Both the position numbers and the translations under genes were made by a program. The notes below the pieces were generated by a model. It saw only the letters and a program-made list of their open reading frames with translations, had not been told where the DNA came from and searched no databases. A DNA stretch of 26,427 bases from Entamoeba invadens IP1 (Eukaryota > Evosea > Mastigamoebida > Endamoebidae): contig NW_004443750.1 of assembly GCF_000330505.1 (NCBI RefSeq), positions 40,092 to 66,518 on the forward strand, in the 5' to 3' direction. Below are positions 1-11,344 of this stretch, one piece after another (positions within the stretch are counted from its first letter, which is position 1; the number at the start of each line of letters is the position of its first letter).

Positions 1-700
1 TCTTTGGGTGTTATAAATTGAATGAAATACGTATACCAACTTCAGTCACATGTATTGGCAAAGTTGCATTCAAAAATAGTATATCTTTGACATCATTTAA
101 CTTTGCAAGTGTGTTACTTGTCGAAGATGGCTGTTTTATGAATTGTGAGAAACTGAAAACAGTCTATTTCAATCAGAAGAATGTTTGTATGAATTTTGGC
201 ATTTTTTCTGAATGTATTTCTTTTCAAGAAATATGAATAGGCAATGCGTCTATCACACGTTGCGACTTTGAAGTGAGTTTTACAACAAGTCGTTACCACT
301 TCTATTAAATTGGTGTTGTGTGTAATAATGTCGTTTTAACACGACAAGACGTCGACGCGTTTAACCTGTCAACCGTAAAAATGTATACACTGTGTGGACG
401 AAGGGTGTTTTTTCAACAACAGAAGTCTAACAACAATCATATTACTCTTCATATTATGTCTATTGGATATAACAGTTGCTTGGGTTGTGTCAAATTAAAA
501 GAAGTTGTTTTACCTGAAGGTATCACAGAAATCCCAGCACATATGTTTGACTTGTGCATATTACTTAGTTTTTAAAGCTATTTTAACTTTTGGTACAAAA
601 TTTGTCACTAACTGCTTTTTGTAATTTACCTTATAATAACATTTCAATCACCAAGATAATTTTGAATATGGAAAAGCCCATTGTTATGAAAAATATAATT
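1..700 (+). pseudogene. BspA-type leucine-rich repeat protein, decayed 3' part
   Basis: The reading frame is already open at base 3, so the gene begins left of the window. It reads BspA/TpLRR units (LRR_5 type) such as IPTSVTCIGKVAFKNSISL and, after 430, LGCVKLKEVVLPEGITEIPA. The frame is stopped by TGA at 234-236 and TAA near 306-308, then resumes in the same frame to TAA at 573-575. A shifted frame just after 575 still has LRR-like spacing (FGTKFVTNCF) to about 700. BspA-like LRR proteins form a large surface-associated family in Entamoeba. The internal stops, the lost repeat spacing around 240-420 and the fade into AT-rich DNA argue for a pseudogene. The family call is firm; the right boundary is approximate. 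Confidence 0.7.
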
Positions 701-1654
701 TAGTGCTTTAAATTGGACTTATATTATTTCATTTAAATTATCAATTTAATATTAAAGTTTCTCAATATTAACAGTTATTTGTTTTTTTCAAAATATCTTT
801 TTATTGTTTATATCACGATGATTTATGTTAAAATAAAATAATACAAATAAATAAATAACATCAAGTTAATTTAGTACCATCAATTGCAGTGGGATTGTCT
901 TATTATTTTTTTACAAATCGATTATTATGTTATAACTATACCAAATAATTACAGAATATATTAATTTATATATTTTCAATTTTTTAATATAAATATTTGT
1001 TTGCTCAACTAAAATATGATTCTGTGTTGTAATTGATTTATAATAAGATATGTAATAGCTATCTTTGATATAAGAGCTTCAACATAAATTGATCTAAAAA
1101 ATTAAAAAAAATAAGAATTTGGCTAAGAAATGTTTGTTGTCTACTTTATTGAAAATGATAATAATTAGTTTGACTATTAAACTGTTTCCAAATTGTTGCG
1201 ATGCAAATTAATATTGCTCACGACATTAATTACAATTTCTCTGTTTCTAAATAGTCCAATGGAGAATGATAATAAATTAAACAACTTGATTTGTATCTAA
1301 TATTATTTTTTAATGTTAATTTTTATTTGTTGTTTTTTAATAACACCAAGAAAAATTCCAATTTTTATATATTACTATATTAAATTAATTAATAAATATA
1401 AACATAGTTTTAATCCAATTGTGTATCTATGTTTTTAAATTGATAATTTGAAAATAATTAATGATACTATAATAATCAAAAAATAAGACATTTGTTACAT
1501 TGTTACATTTCTTTTAAAATGTTTATGCTATTTGTTAATTGTTTTTGTATTATATTTTTGTTATTTTATTTATTAAATTCATTACATAATTATTAGTGGT
1601 TTTGTTGAAATAACTAAAAAAACTGTAAAACTTCCTTTTATTATTTTTCAAAAA
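701..1654. other. AT-rich intergenic region
   Basis: About 950 bases of very AT-rich DNA with homopolymer runs and short AT palindromes. I see no open frame with coding-like composition, no tRNA-like arms and no long repeat. It separates the LRR pseudogene from the promoter of the large kinase gene. Confidence 0.6.
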
Positions 1655-1664
1655 GTATATAAAT
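1655..1664 (+). promoter_or_regulatory. TATA-like core element of the TMK gene
   Basis: GTATATAAAT lies 57 bases before the proposed ATG at 1712. It resembles the Entamoeba TATA-like consensus GTATTTAAA(G/C), which sits close to the start codon because amoebic 5' leaders are short. An ACTCAAATAA motif follows at about 1688. Its placement supports 1712 rather than 1903 as the true start of the gene. Confidence 0.4.
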
Positions 1665-1711
1665 ACATTTTATTTTTAATATTTTAAACTCAAATAAGAT
1701 AACCAGTCAAT

Positions 1712-4700
1712 ATGCTCATATTGATACTGTCGTTATTACTAACACTTACAACATCTCGCTGGTGTTTAGTGGGTAATAAAATTCAATGTGATTGTGATAC
1801 CAACAATACCAATAACAAAGTTATTGATAAAAACGGTGTAGTGTTATTAAATAATTTACAAAAAAAAATGTAGTCCAAATTAAGTGTTTAAATATAAAAG
1901 AAATGCAAATTATATATGATGAAAATATTAGTGTACTTATTTTTACCCTTAACAACACCAAAGTCACATTTCTAAACACAAAACAGGTTTTTGATAATGT
2001 AAACAATTCGACTTTTGAAATCAATTCAAATTGGGTGAGACAATTTAATTATTTCAAAACAAGTTCCATCAAAACAGATATCACCTGTGGCTCAACATTA
2101 CAACCAAACTGTTTAGAGTGTGTTAGTTACAACGGAAATCATTGTTACCGATGTGAAGATGGTTATCAAGTTGCAAATGATGATTCTATCGTAAAATGCT
2201 ATCTTTTAAATGACACTGATCACACTCCAGTTTGTGGAGATAGTAAACTTTTTAAGTGGAGCAAAAACAGTCAATGTACTTCGACAAATTGTCTTTTATA
2301 CAATAGCACGGGGTTTTGTACTTCGTGTAATCAAAATTATTTACTTAATGATGGAAAGTGTTATCCAAAAGCAACAAATTGTGCAACTTATCATTCAAAT
2401 CAATATTGGTGCAGTCAATGTAACTCAGGATATTTTCCATATTATTATAATTGTGTTCCATGTGGATATATGGAGGGGTGCACAAGTTGCAGTCAAAATC
2501 ATTACAAAACGTGTGATTCATGTAGCAATGGGTATTACCTCAAAGAAGAAGGATATTATAAAATATGCAAGAAGTGTCCTTCTAATTGTGCCTATTGTAA
2601 CCAAGATTATAATGGGAATTTAAAATGTTCAAGTTGTGATGGTGGTTATTATATGGTAAATAACGATTGTATATCGTGTGGTGCTGGGTGCAAAGGTTGT
2701 AGTACAGTAAGCGGACAAAGTGGCAAAACACAATGTAATGAATGTTTTGATCATTATTATAACAACGAGAATTATGTTTGCACAGTATGTGATTCAACGT
2801 GTGGCAATTGCAATTGGGGAACGGGGATATGCACCACGTGTGCTTCTGGATATGTTTTGAAAACTACAGAAAGCACAAAGTGTGAATTGTGCAATAATTA
2901 TGAAAGTAATTGTGAAACTTGCCTTGAACCGAACAGGCAGTGTTATCAGTGTGTCTCTGGAATGTACCCAAATACCAATAAACAATGTATTAATTGTGAT
3001 TTGTCATGTAGTATGTGTTCTCAAACAACTGGGTTGTGTTCTGTGTGTGCAAGTGGATATACAAAACCCGTTTCAGACAACCAAACTTGTGATAGTTGCT
3101 CAACTGCTTTTCCCAATTGTATTTCGTGTTCACAAACGCTCAGACAATGCCAAACATGTTCAACGGGATTTTATCCACTTCAGACATCACCATATACGTG
3201 CCAACAGTGTCACTCAAGTTGTGCAAATAGATGCAACTCGTCAACTGGATATTGCACAACGTGTGTGAGTGGATATGTCCCACAACTCAATCAACCATCT
3301 CTAACGTGTGAGTTGTGTTCTTCTTTTGATACCAATTGTCAGACTTGTGCCACTGATGGAACACGAAGTTGCACTTTGTGTAAAAGCACTTATTATATTT
3401 CTGATAACAAAAAGTGTTCAAAATGTGATGCGTCTTGTGATTACAAATGCGATGGAAATACTGGATATTGTACTTCTTGTGCATCAAATTATGTTTTTAG
3501 CAGTCTAACATCGAGAGTGTGCCAAAAGTGCAGCGAATTTGATTCAAATTGTGTATTATGTGCAAGTAATTTCAGTCGCAAATGTTTAATTTGCAACACG
3601 GGGTTTTATCCAAACGACAGTGGAAAGTGTGTTTCATGTGCGACAAATTGCACAACGTGTGATTCAGCAACTGGTATTTGCACGTTGTGTGCATCAGAAA
3701 ACGTGTTTGTAGACTCCCCATCAAGAGTGTGTATGTTTTGTAAAACGTTTGATAACAAATGTGAAACGTGTCAAAATGGTGGAAATAGAAGTTGTGTGAC
3801 ATGTACAGCGGGGTATTATCCGGGTACAACAGGACAGTGTATTTCATGTGATACAACTTGTCAAACAAACACGTGTAATACAAATAACGGTTTGTGTACA
3901 AAATGTGTTCAAAACTACGTCGTGACATCTCCAACTTCTAAAACATGCCAGAGATGTTCAGATTTTGATTCAAAATGCAAAACGTGTGCAACTGATTTCA
4001 CAAGAAAATGTATTGAGTGCAACACCAATTATCATCCAGTCAATGGAAGATGTGTTGTGTGTGATTCGTCATGTGGAGGGAGTTGTAATGGTGTGACTGG
4101 AGTTTGCACTGGTTGTGCTTCAAATTATGTACCGACATTACTCGATCCTTCCAAATGTGAGCAGTGCTCAACTTTTGATGAAAATTGCACCACTTGTGCA
4201 GCAGGAGAACGACAGTGTTCGGTATGCAAATCGTCCAAATATCCCGATGAGATAACTGGAGTGTGTAAAAACTGCAGTTGGACGTGTAATAACAATTGTG
4301 ATCCATCAACAGGAATATGCACAAGTTGTGTTTTAAATTATGTTTTTGAGAATCCAAAATCGAAAGTGTGTATTCCCTGTCAAATATTTGATGCGAATTG
4401 CATTACATGTTCGTCAGAAAAACAACGAAGTTGTACCATTTGTGAGAGTAATTATTACCCAAAACAAGGGCGGTGTGTACCATGTGACTACGGGTGCACC
4501 ACTTGTAGTTCCGCAACGGGAAAATGTTCGGCGTGTCAACCAAACTTTGTGCCTTCAACTGTGAATAACACGGCGTGTGTTCCATGTGCAGATTTTGATA
4601 ATAATTGCAAGACGTGCGCAACATTGTTTGGGCGATACTGCAACGAGTGCAATGACCATTTCAAGCCTTCAGTTGATGGGGTTTGTGTGAGTTGTGATGT

Positions 4701-7700
4701 TTCTTGTGACAACAATTGTGATACAATATATGGAACTTGTACCACATGTTTTACAAATTACGTTGTCACATCGCCGCTATCATACAAATGCGATAATTGT
4801 AGTGTTTTCGATCAATATTGTGATGTGTGTGCGTCAGGTTTTTCAAGAAAGTGTGTGACGTGTCGAGGCGGCAAATACCCCAAAGATGGTGTTAATTGCG
4901 CCAATTGTGATTCAACCTGTGGAAATCAGTGCGATGGTAAAAATGGTCATTGCACTGGGTGTGTCACCAATTATGTGTTGTCTGCCACAAACAGTTTACA
5001 ATGTGAGAGTTGTGTGTCTTTTGATGCAAATTGTCAAACTTGTTCGCCAGACTTTACAAGAAAATGTGTGACATGTGTTTCTGGATATTTTGTGTTTGAA
5101 AACAAATGTAAGAAGTGTGACGACACGTGCAACAATCAGTGTGACAGCTCTACTGGATTATGCACTGGATGTCAGAACAACATGGTCTTTGGTGATACAA
5201 ACAGAAGCATTTGTGTTTCCTGTACTGCATTTGATTCAAATTGCTATATTTGCGACTCTTCTTTCAATAGAGGTTGCAACACGTGTACAAACAAACACTA
5301 TGTTGATAGTACAACCAAAAAGTGTATACCATGTAGTAGTGAATGTGATCAATGTAATGGACAAACAGGAGCCTGCACCAATTGTATGCCCAATTATGTA
5401 ACAAGTTTAACATCAGGTGGTTGTGAAAGCTGTAATAAGTTTGATTCTAATTGTAAATTCTGTGCTCAAAACCAAACACGAAATTGCATTCAATGCAACG
5501 ACACGTATTATCCCGTGTTAACAAGTGGAGAAATGAAATGTGGTTTGTGTGACTCGACGTGTGGGGGGAAGTGTGATCCAACAGACGGTCATTGCACAGG
5601 GTGCCAAAGCAACTATGTTTTGTATCAAACAAACAATTTGAAGTGCCAAAAATGCTCTGATTTTGATAGCAACTGTTTCACATGCAACTCTAATTATGAG
5701 AGAAAGTGTACCACATGCAACACTGGGTATTATCCAAATGCAGACGGTAAATGCATTTCTTGTGAAACATCGTGTGCTCCCAACATGTGTAACACGTCAA
5801 ATGGCAACTGTGACAAATGCACTGAAAATAAAGTCATCACAAGTCCAATTTCAAATGATTGCGTTGATTGCACTGTTTTTGATTCAAGGTGTGTGACGTG
5901 TTCACCATCGTTTGCTAGAAAGTGTGTCAAATGTGTTGCTGGTAGTTACCCACAAACCGCTGGCGATTTCAGATGTAAATATTGTGATGCCACATGTGGA
6001 GGAAAGTGTGACACGACAAATGGACATTGTACTGGGTGTAACGAATCGTATGTTCCAACAACATCAGATCCGTTTAAGTGTGAAAGTTGCCAAACATTCG
6101 ACTTTAATTGTGCGACTTGTGTTTCTGATAAAAGAGAGTGTGCTGTTTGCAAACCAGGGAAATACCCAAATGATTCAAATAAAGTGTGTCAAGACTGTGA
6201 CTCTACATGTAATGGCGATTGTAACACATCAAGTGGTATTTGTAATATGTGTTCATACAATTATGTTTTCAATGAACCCAAAGGAAGAAGTTGTGTGCTA
6301 TGTGCAACATTTGACAGACATTGTGTTACTTGTGCTTCTGGTTATTCAAGAAGGTGTGTAAAGTGTTCAAATGGGTATTACCCCGACTCAAATGGAAAGT
6401 GTGTTGCGTGCTCAACAATAGATAGCAATTGCAACACTTGTAATAATACGGAAAAGAGTTGTTTCGGTTGCAAAGACCCGTATCACCTCTCAAATCAAAA
6501 GTGTCTATCTTGTGAAGCTGGAACTTACAAAAAGACGGAGACTACATGCGACAAGTGTTACAATGCTATTTTGAATTGTAAGAACTGTGGAACGGCTTCT
6601 GTTGGCACTGCAAGGTGTAACGAGTGTTATCCCCCATACAGTTTAAGTTCTAATGGTAAAAGTTGTGACCAATGTGCTTCAACGTCATATTATGACAAAA
6701 CAACAAATCGCTGTGTAAATAGAAACACGACGTGTTCTGTACAAATTGAAAGCACCAAATGTGTTCATTGTACTGATGATTATTTTGTGTCAAATGGGAA
6801 GTGTAAAAGTGCTCAAAACTGTAACGGCCCATCGAGTCTGTCACCGGCGTCGTGTGATTGTTCAGACCAAATTTCGATCAATTCCGATTGTGCGTCAATT
6901 GCTGCAAATTGCAAATATCAGAAAACGATGAATTCAACTTCAACGTGTTTGGTGTGTAAAGACAATTTTACTTTATCACAAAATACATGTAACAAAATAG
7001 AATCAAATGAATTGTATAAAAATGGCGTGAAGTACAGTTGTTTAGATGGTCAATATCTTAGTAATAACAATGTATGCGAAGTGTGTCCAAATTTTGCTTC
7101 ATTTTGTATTAATAATAAAAATAATACATACACATTGAAATGCACACCAAACACAGTCAAAGATGATGGGACAGAGCAATGTATAACAGATGAGATGTGT
7201 TTGCAATATACACACGATTACTGCTCTCAATGCAAGTCGGTGTCATCACAAATCAGCAACGGAATATGCACAGCCTGCCAAACACCAAATTGCCGATTTT
7301 GTGAAGGAAACAAGTGCAAGCGATGTGCCAACGACTATTTGATGGTCAAAGAGAATCAATGCGTTTCTCAAAGTGACAAAAACTGTGACAAGTCGAGTGT
7401 GTCTGGGTGTGTGATGTGTTCAAGTGGGTTCTATCAAGTTGACTCTTTGAACGTTGAAGGCAAATTCGATTTCTGTCTTCCAATACCCCCATCACTATAT
7501 CCAAATTGTAAACGACTTGCTTTTTCAACGAGTAAATGTGTAGAATGCAACGATTTGTTTAAATTGAAAGGTGGGGTGTGTAAAGAATCGTTCGAAGATG
7601 AAGTTCCTGTTGTTCCATCAGAAACGGAACCCGAACTTCCTGTCTCTGTTATATCCAATTCACATATTGAACATTCATTCAATTTGAAAGGAGTTACTGA

Positions 7701-9738
7701 GTCCAAATGTCAAATGAGAGACAACAAAGGATGTCAACGGTGTTACGATGGATATTACCTTCAAAATAATGAGTGTGTGGAATGCACCAACGATTGCAAT
7801 ACGTGTTACTCACAAACGTATTGTACTTCATGTCAAAGTGGGTTTTATCTCGACTCAAAAAATCGATGTCAGACACTTGGTGATTTGAGTGCAAGATGCA
7901 GTGTCGTGCTTCCAAAAGCTGGTGGATGTGCTATATGTAGAGATGGATATTTTAAAGTGCTTAAAGACTGTATTGTCTGTGACATCTCATGTAGTTCGTG
8001 TATTAGCAATACTTCGTGTTCTGTGTGTGCAGATGGCTATTTCATCATCGAGTCTGAGAGTCGCTTGTGTCAACTCAACACAACAAATACAAACTGTTTG
8101 AAAGTTGGGTATTATGGCTGTAAAGTCTGTGCTGATGGATATTACTTATTGAATTCCCGTTGTACAAAATGCAATGAAACGTGTACTTTGTGTACTTTAC
8201 AAGGCGCGTGTACAAATTGTGTATCAAAAGATTACGTTTTATATGATTCTAAATGTGTACACTACTCTGAAATAACAAATTGTATTGAAGCTAAGAATTC
8301 AAAATGTGTGAAATGCAAGGGGTATAACAAACCATCTGAAAGTGGTGACAGTTGTATTCAAACAGTAAATTTGGGAGCGGCAATTGGTATTCCAATGTCA
8401 ATTCTTCTTGTGATGATAATAATATTTCTATTAATAGTAATTACTCTTATTGTAATATTCAAGAGGAATCAGAAGAAAGAAAAGCTCAAAGTGTGCACAT
8501 ATAAGATGAGTCGCTCGAACATCAAGATGTCGACATTAGTGGACAATATAGTAGTTAATAAATCCAAATTGAAGTTTGACTTGGATACCGATGAATTTAT
8601 TCCTGTTGATAAAGAGACAAGAGACTTGATCTGCATTGGAAACACTTCAAAACATAATATGAAAGTCCAGTTCAGTGTGATTGAAGGGTGTGATTCTTAC
8701 CAAATTCGCACAGTGCCTTCCATTGTTACACTGAAAAAAGGCGAAGCCTGTGAATTTGAGATATTTATACAACCCCTTTGTACATGTAAAATCGAAGAAA
8801 GTGTGATGATCACTTCACTTGATATAACAACAGGAAATGTCGTAAACGCTAAAATAGGAATTGACACAACTACACAACAGACGACCAAACTTAATTATAA
8901 AGAACTTGATGTGATCACAAAACTTGGCGAAGGATCATTTGGCATTGTGTATATGGGAAATTACAGAGGTAATTTTGTAGCAATAAAAAAGATGAAACAA
9001 ATTGCATCACCAAACACATTAACAAATGAAATTACTGATGAAAAGAAGTCCCTTCAAGAATTTGAAAATGAAGTGAACATGTTGGACAAATTCCGGAGTG
9101 AGTTTATTGTCCACTTCTATGGCGCTGTGTTTATACCAAACAAGGTGTGTATGGTCACTGAATATGCACAATTTGGGTCTTTGAATGATGTTTTGAAACA
9201 AAAAAAGTCAACTGAAGTTGAAACAAAAATGCGTATTATAATTATTTTAGATGGAGCAAGAGGAATACAATATCTCCACGAGAATGGCATTTTACACAGA
9301 GACATCAAACCAGACAACATTCTCATATTTTCATTGGATGATAACGAACGTGTCAATGCAAAGCTGACTGATTTTGGATCATCAAGAAATGTCAACATGC
9401 TGACAACAAACATGACATTCACAAAAGGTATCGGAACACCAAGTTACATGGCACCAGAAATACTAAAAAAGAACCACTACAAAAAACCAGCAGATATATA
9501 CTCGTTTGCTATAACAATGTACGAGTGCTTTGGGTGGTGCAATGCTTATTCAGAAAAGCAGTTCAAGTTTCCATGGAAAATTGCAGAGTTTGTGACAAAT
9601 GGAAAACGACTTGAAAAAACGAATTCAATGTCCAACGAACAGTTCGATGTGATTCAAAAATGTTGGTGTACAATTCCAACTGAGAGAATTGAAATTGGCG
9701 AAGTTGTCACCTTGGTTAATGGCTTGATAAATATTTGA
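1712..9738 (+). CDS. Cysteine-rich transmembrane receptor kinase (TMK family), one apparent frameshift
   Basis: The long open frame runs 1903-9738 (2611 residues). The likely N-terminus is the ATG at 1712, which encodes a signal peptide (MLILILSLLLTLTTSRWCLV) in another frame; one extra A in the A9 run at 1860-1868 would join the frames. Residue numbers below count from 1903. Residues about 60-2150 are CxxC-rich, furin/growth-factor-receptor-like, with about 18 copies of a roughly 69-residue unit between 320 and 1515. A hydrophobic span at about 2157-2186 is followed by basic KRNQKK. A beta-rich PapD/MSP-like stretch is at about 2220-2310, and a TKL-like kinase runs from 2334 to the end: glycine loop LGEGSFG (2341), VAIKK lysine 2362, HRDIKPDN with Asp 2467, DFG Asp 2490, APE near 2518. 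All catalytic motifs are present, so the kinase should be active. Ligand unknown. TMKs are a large Entamoeba surface-receptor family. Confidence 0.9.
1860..1868 (+). other. A9 run separating signal peptide and main TMK frame
   Basis: The frame from ATG 1712 reads a signal peptide and then ends at TAG 1871-1873, just after nine consecutive A. With ten A it would continue as NVVQIKCLNIKEMQIIYDE into the long kinase frame. Homopolymer miscount in the assembly is the simplest cause; a real mutation is possible. Confidence 0.6.
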
Positions 9739-9922
9739 ATTTTTATTTGACTCTATTCTTTTAACACTCAAATAACATTAAACTCAAAAATAAAAATTTG
9801 TTAAATCAATTATGATCAGATTTATTTATTTTGGTTTTTTTAATTGAAATCAGATAAAATTTTATTAAAATAATTATCAAGTGAAAACATAATAAAATAG
9901 TTATTATTGTTTTTGATTAAAA
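9739..9922. other. 3' flank of TMK up to the transposon
   Basis: AT-rich 3' UTR and flank. TATTTGA and TTTTATTTG just after the stop resemble Entamoeba polyadenylation signals. Bases 9766-9783 recur almost exactly (17 of 18) at 13244-13261 on the far side of the transposon. Confidence 0.4.
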
Positions 9923-10289
9923 AGAAAGGACGGACATGGGGACGAAAGACGGGAATATAGGCCGAAGGACGTCCTTTGTGGTTTAGGGACGTCCTCCCGC
10001 TATAAAGGACGTCCTTACTGTGTATAAGATGTCCTTTCTATTATTTTCGTGTCCGCAGGGTTGCGAAAACTAGATAATGTACTATAATTTTACCAATAGT
10101 TTTATTAGACAGAAATATATTTATTTTTAAAAATAAATTATATTCAGAAACAAACGCCATATTATTATAAAATATATTATAAACAAATAGTTTCAACAAT
10201 TAAAATGAATATTTTTATTGGTCATTTTGAAGTAAAATCAATATTTTTTGATATAAAAAAATCCTACATTTTCAGTCTTTAATGAAAAC
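9923..10289 (+). repeat. Left terminal inverted repeat (367 bp)
   Basis: Begins AGAAAGGACGGACATGGGG and pairs, base for base as far as I could read, with 12844-13210. The outer part is GC-richer and holds the 20-bp phased palindrome array. The inner part is AT-rich. The presumed start codon of the AT-hook ORF (10282) lies within the last eight bases, so the TIR should act as its promoter. Confidence 0.92.
9928..10034 (+). repeat. Phased palindrome array in left TIR (GGACGTCC, 20-bp spacing)
   Basis: Perfect GGACGTCC palindromes start at 9967, 9987 and 10007. A one-base variant with the same core (AGATGTCC, two changes) starts at 10027. Looser versions start at 9947 (AGACGGGA) and 9928 (GGACGGAC). 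The intervals are 19, 20, 20, 20 and 20 bases, about two helical turns, so sites would face the same side of the DNA. This is the usual geometry for cooperative protein binding; the likely binder is the transposase or the AT-hook protein. Confidence 0.75.
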
Positions 10290-11172
10290 AAAAAACGAAA
10301 TTTGTATTGATGATTTTATTTTCCATAAAATAGACACACTGAGTTGGATGAACTATAAAATCCAGATGCACAACACTTCACAAACAACACAAACTTCCTT
10401 AACATTAAACACTCCCCAAGTGTCAAATGTTCACACTATATCAGTAGGTCCTCATTCACAACACACTGTTCACCATAACACACAAATGGCTCAACAATTA
10501 TCAACGTCACAACATGCATCACAATCAACAACTGTATCAACCATTATTAAAAAACAAACAAAAAAACGAGGCAGACCAAATGGTAGCAAAAACAAAAAGC
10601 GTACATCACATTTTCATGGTAATGAAGGCTATGTAACTTTTACGTCTAATAATTTACCAACCCAAAGAGAACATCAACACATCACAACTTCGGTTAGACA
10701 AATTACAATAGAAGAAGAAAATGTCACCAATACAACACTGTTGTTATCCAACATCGAGTCGGGATTACAGGAACAAACAAGAACACAACAAGAAGTGTTT
10801 GAACAACAGAGTTTAAATCAAACTAATGAAACTCAAATGCCAACAAATCATCAACAAAACAATTCACTTGCACAAACAGTATTTGAAAACGAGGCTGTTG
10901 AAAATACAAATTCGATATCTACAAATCAGTTGTTATTGCCCACAACTTCACAAATTTCAACTCATAATCAACATTTCGAAACTCCAAGAGAACCACCAAG
11001 AAGTCTAGAAGGTGGACAAGTTGTAATTGAAGATCATTCCATTTATCAAATATCAAGTGAACAACAAAATGAAAATCATAGAACTTTAAATAATTCAAAT
11101 TCCATTCTTGATTCTGTAATGGACCCTTGTGATCCACTTTCCGTGTTTACTACCGTACGAGAAACAGGGTAA
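10282..11172 (+). CDS. Transposon ORF1: Gln/Asn/Thr-rich protein with AT-hook
   Basis: 296 residues, starting at the inner edge of the left TIR; a later ATG at 10348 could also serve. The composition is low-complexity (Gln, Thr, Ser, Asn, His) with no signal peptide. The one recognisable motif is a basic AT-hook, KKRGRPNGSKNKKR, at about residues 94-107, which would bind the minor groove of AT-rich DNA and could double as a nuclear localisation signal. PIF/Harbinger elements commonly carry a second DNA-binding protein that helps transposition, though usually Myb-like. The stop is 70 bases before an assembly gap, and two other frames are open across that point, so ORF1 may instead be the N-terminal part of the transposase. 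No catalytic residues are visible. Confidence 0.6.
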   Translation: MKTKNEICIDDFIFHKIDTLSWMNYKIQMHNTSQTTQTSLTLNTPQVSNVHTISVGPHSQHTVHHNTQMAQQLSTSQHASQSTTVSTIIKKQTKKRGRPNGSKNKKRTSHFHGNEGYVTFTSNNLPTQREHQHITTSVRQITIEEENVTNTTLLLSNIESGLQEQTRTQQEVFEQQSLNQTNETQMPTNHQQNNSLAQTVFENEAVENTNSISTNQLLLPTTSQISTHNQHFETPREPPRSLEGGQVVIEDHSIYQISSEQQNENHRTLNNSNSILDSVMDPCDPLSVFTTVRETG

Positions 11173-11242
11173 TGCGTCAACCATCGGCTACAGAAACACG
11201 TCAAACCCTCAACCACCTTCAAACATCAGAGACGACAACAGA

Positions 11243-11342
11243 NNNNNNNNNNNNNNNNNNNNNNNNNNNNNNNNNNNNNNNNNNNNNNNNNNNNNNNNNN
11301 NNNNNNNNNNNNNNNNNNNNNNNNNNNNNNNNNNNNNNNNNN
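11243..11342. other. Assembly gap (100 N)
   Basis: Exactly 100 N, the conventional placeholder for a gap of unknown size. It lies inside the transposon between ORF1 and the transposase domains, so the frame cannot be carried across and the relation of the two ORFs is unresolved. Confidence 0.98.
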
Positions 11343-11344
11343 CA

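Noticed and set aside
1860..1868. Programmed ribosomal frameshifting on A9
   Set aside because: No downstream stimulator is evident, and similar single-base slips occur in unrelated genes here, so miscounted homopolymers or mutations are more likely.
1841..1873. Intron joining the signal peptide to the TMK frame
   Set aside because: A GT..AG pair exists, but it is only 33 bases, a multiple of three, so it would not correct the frame, and the donor is not the Entamoeba GTTTGT.
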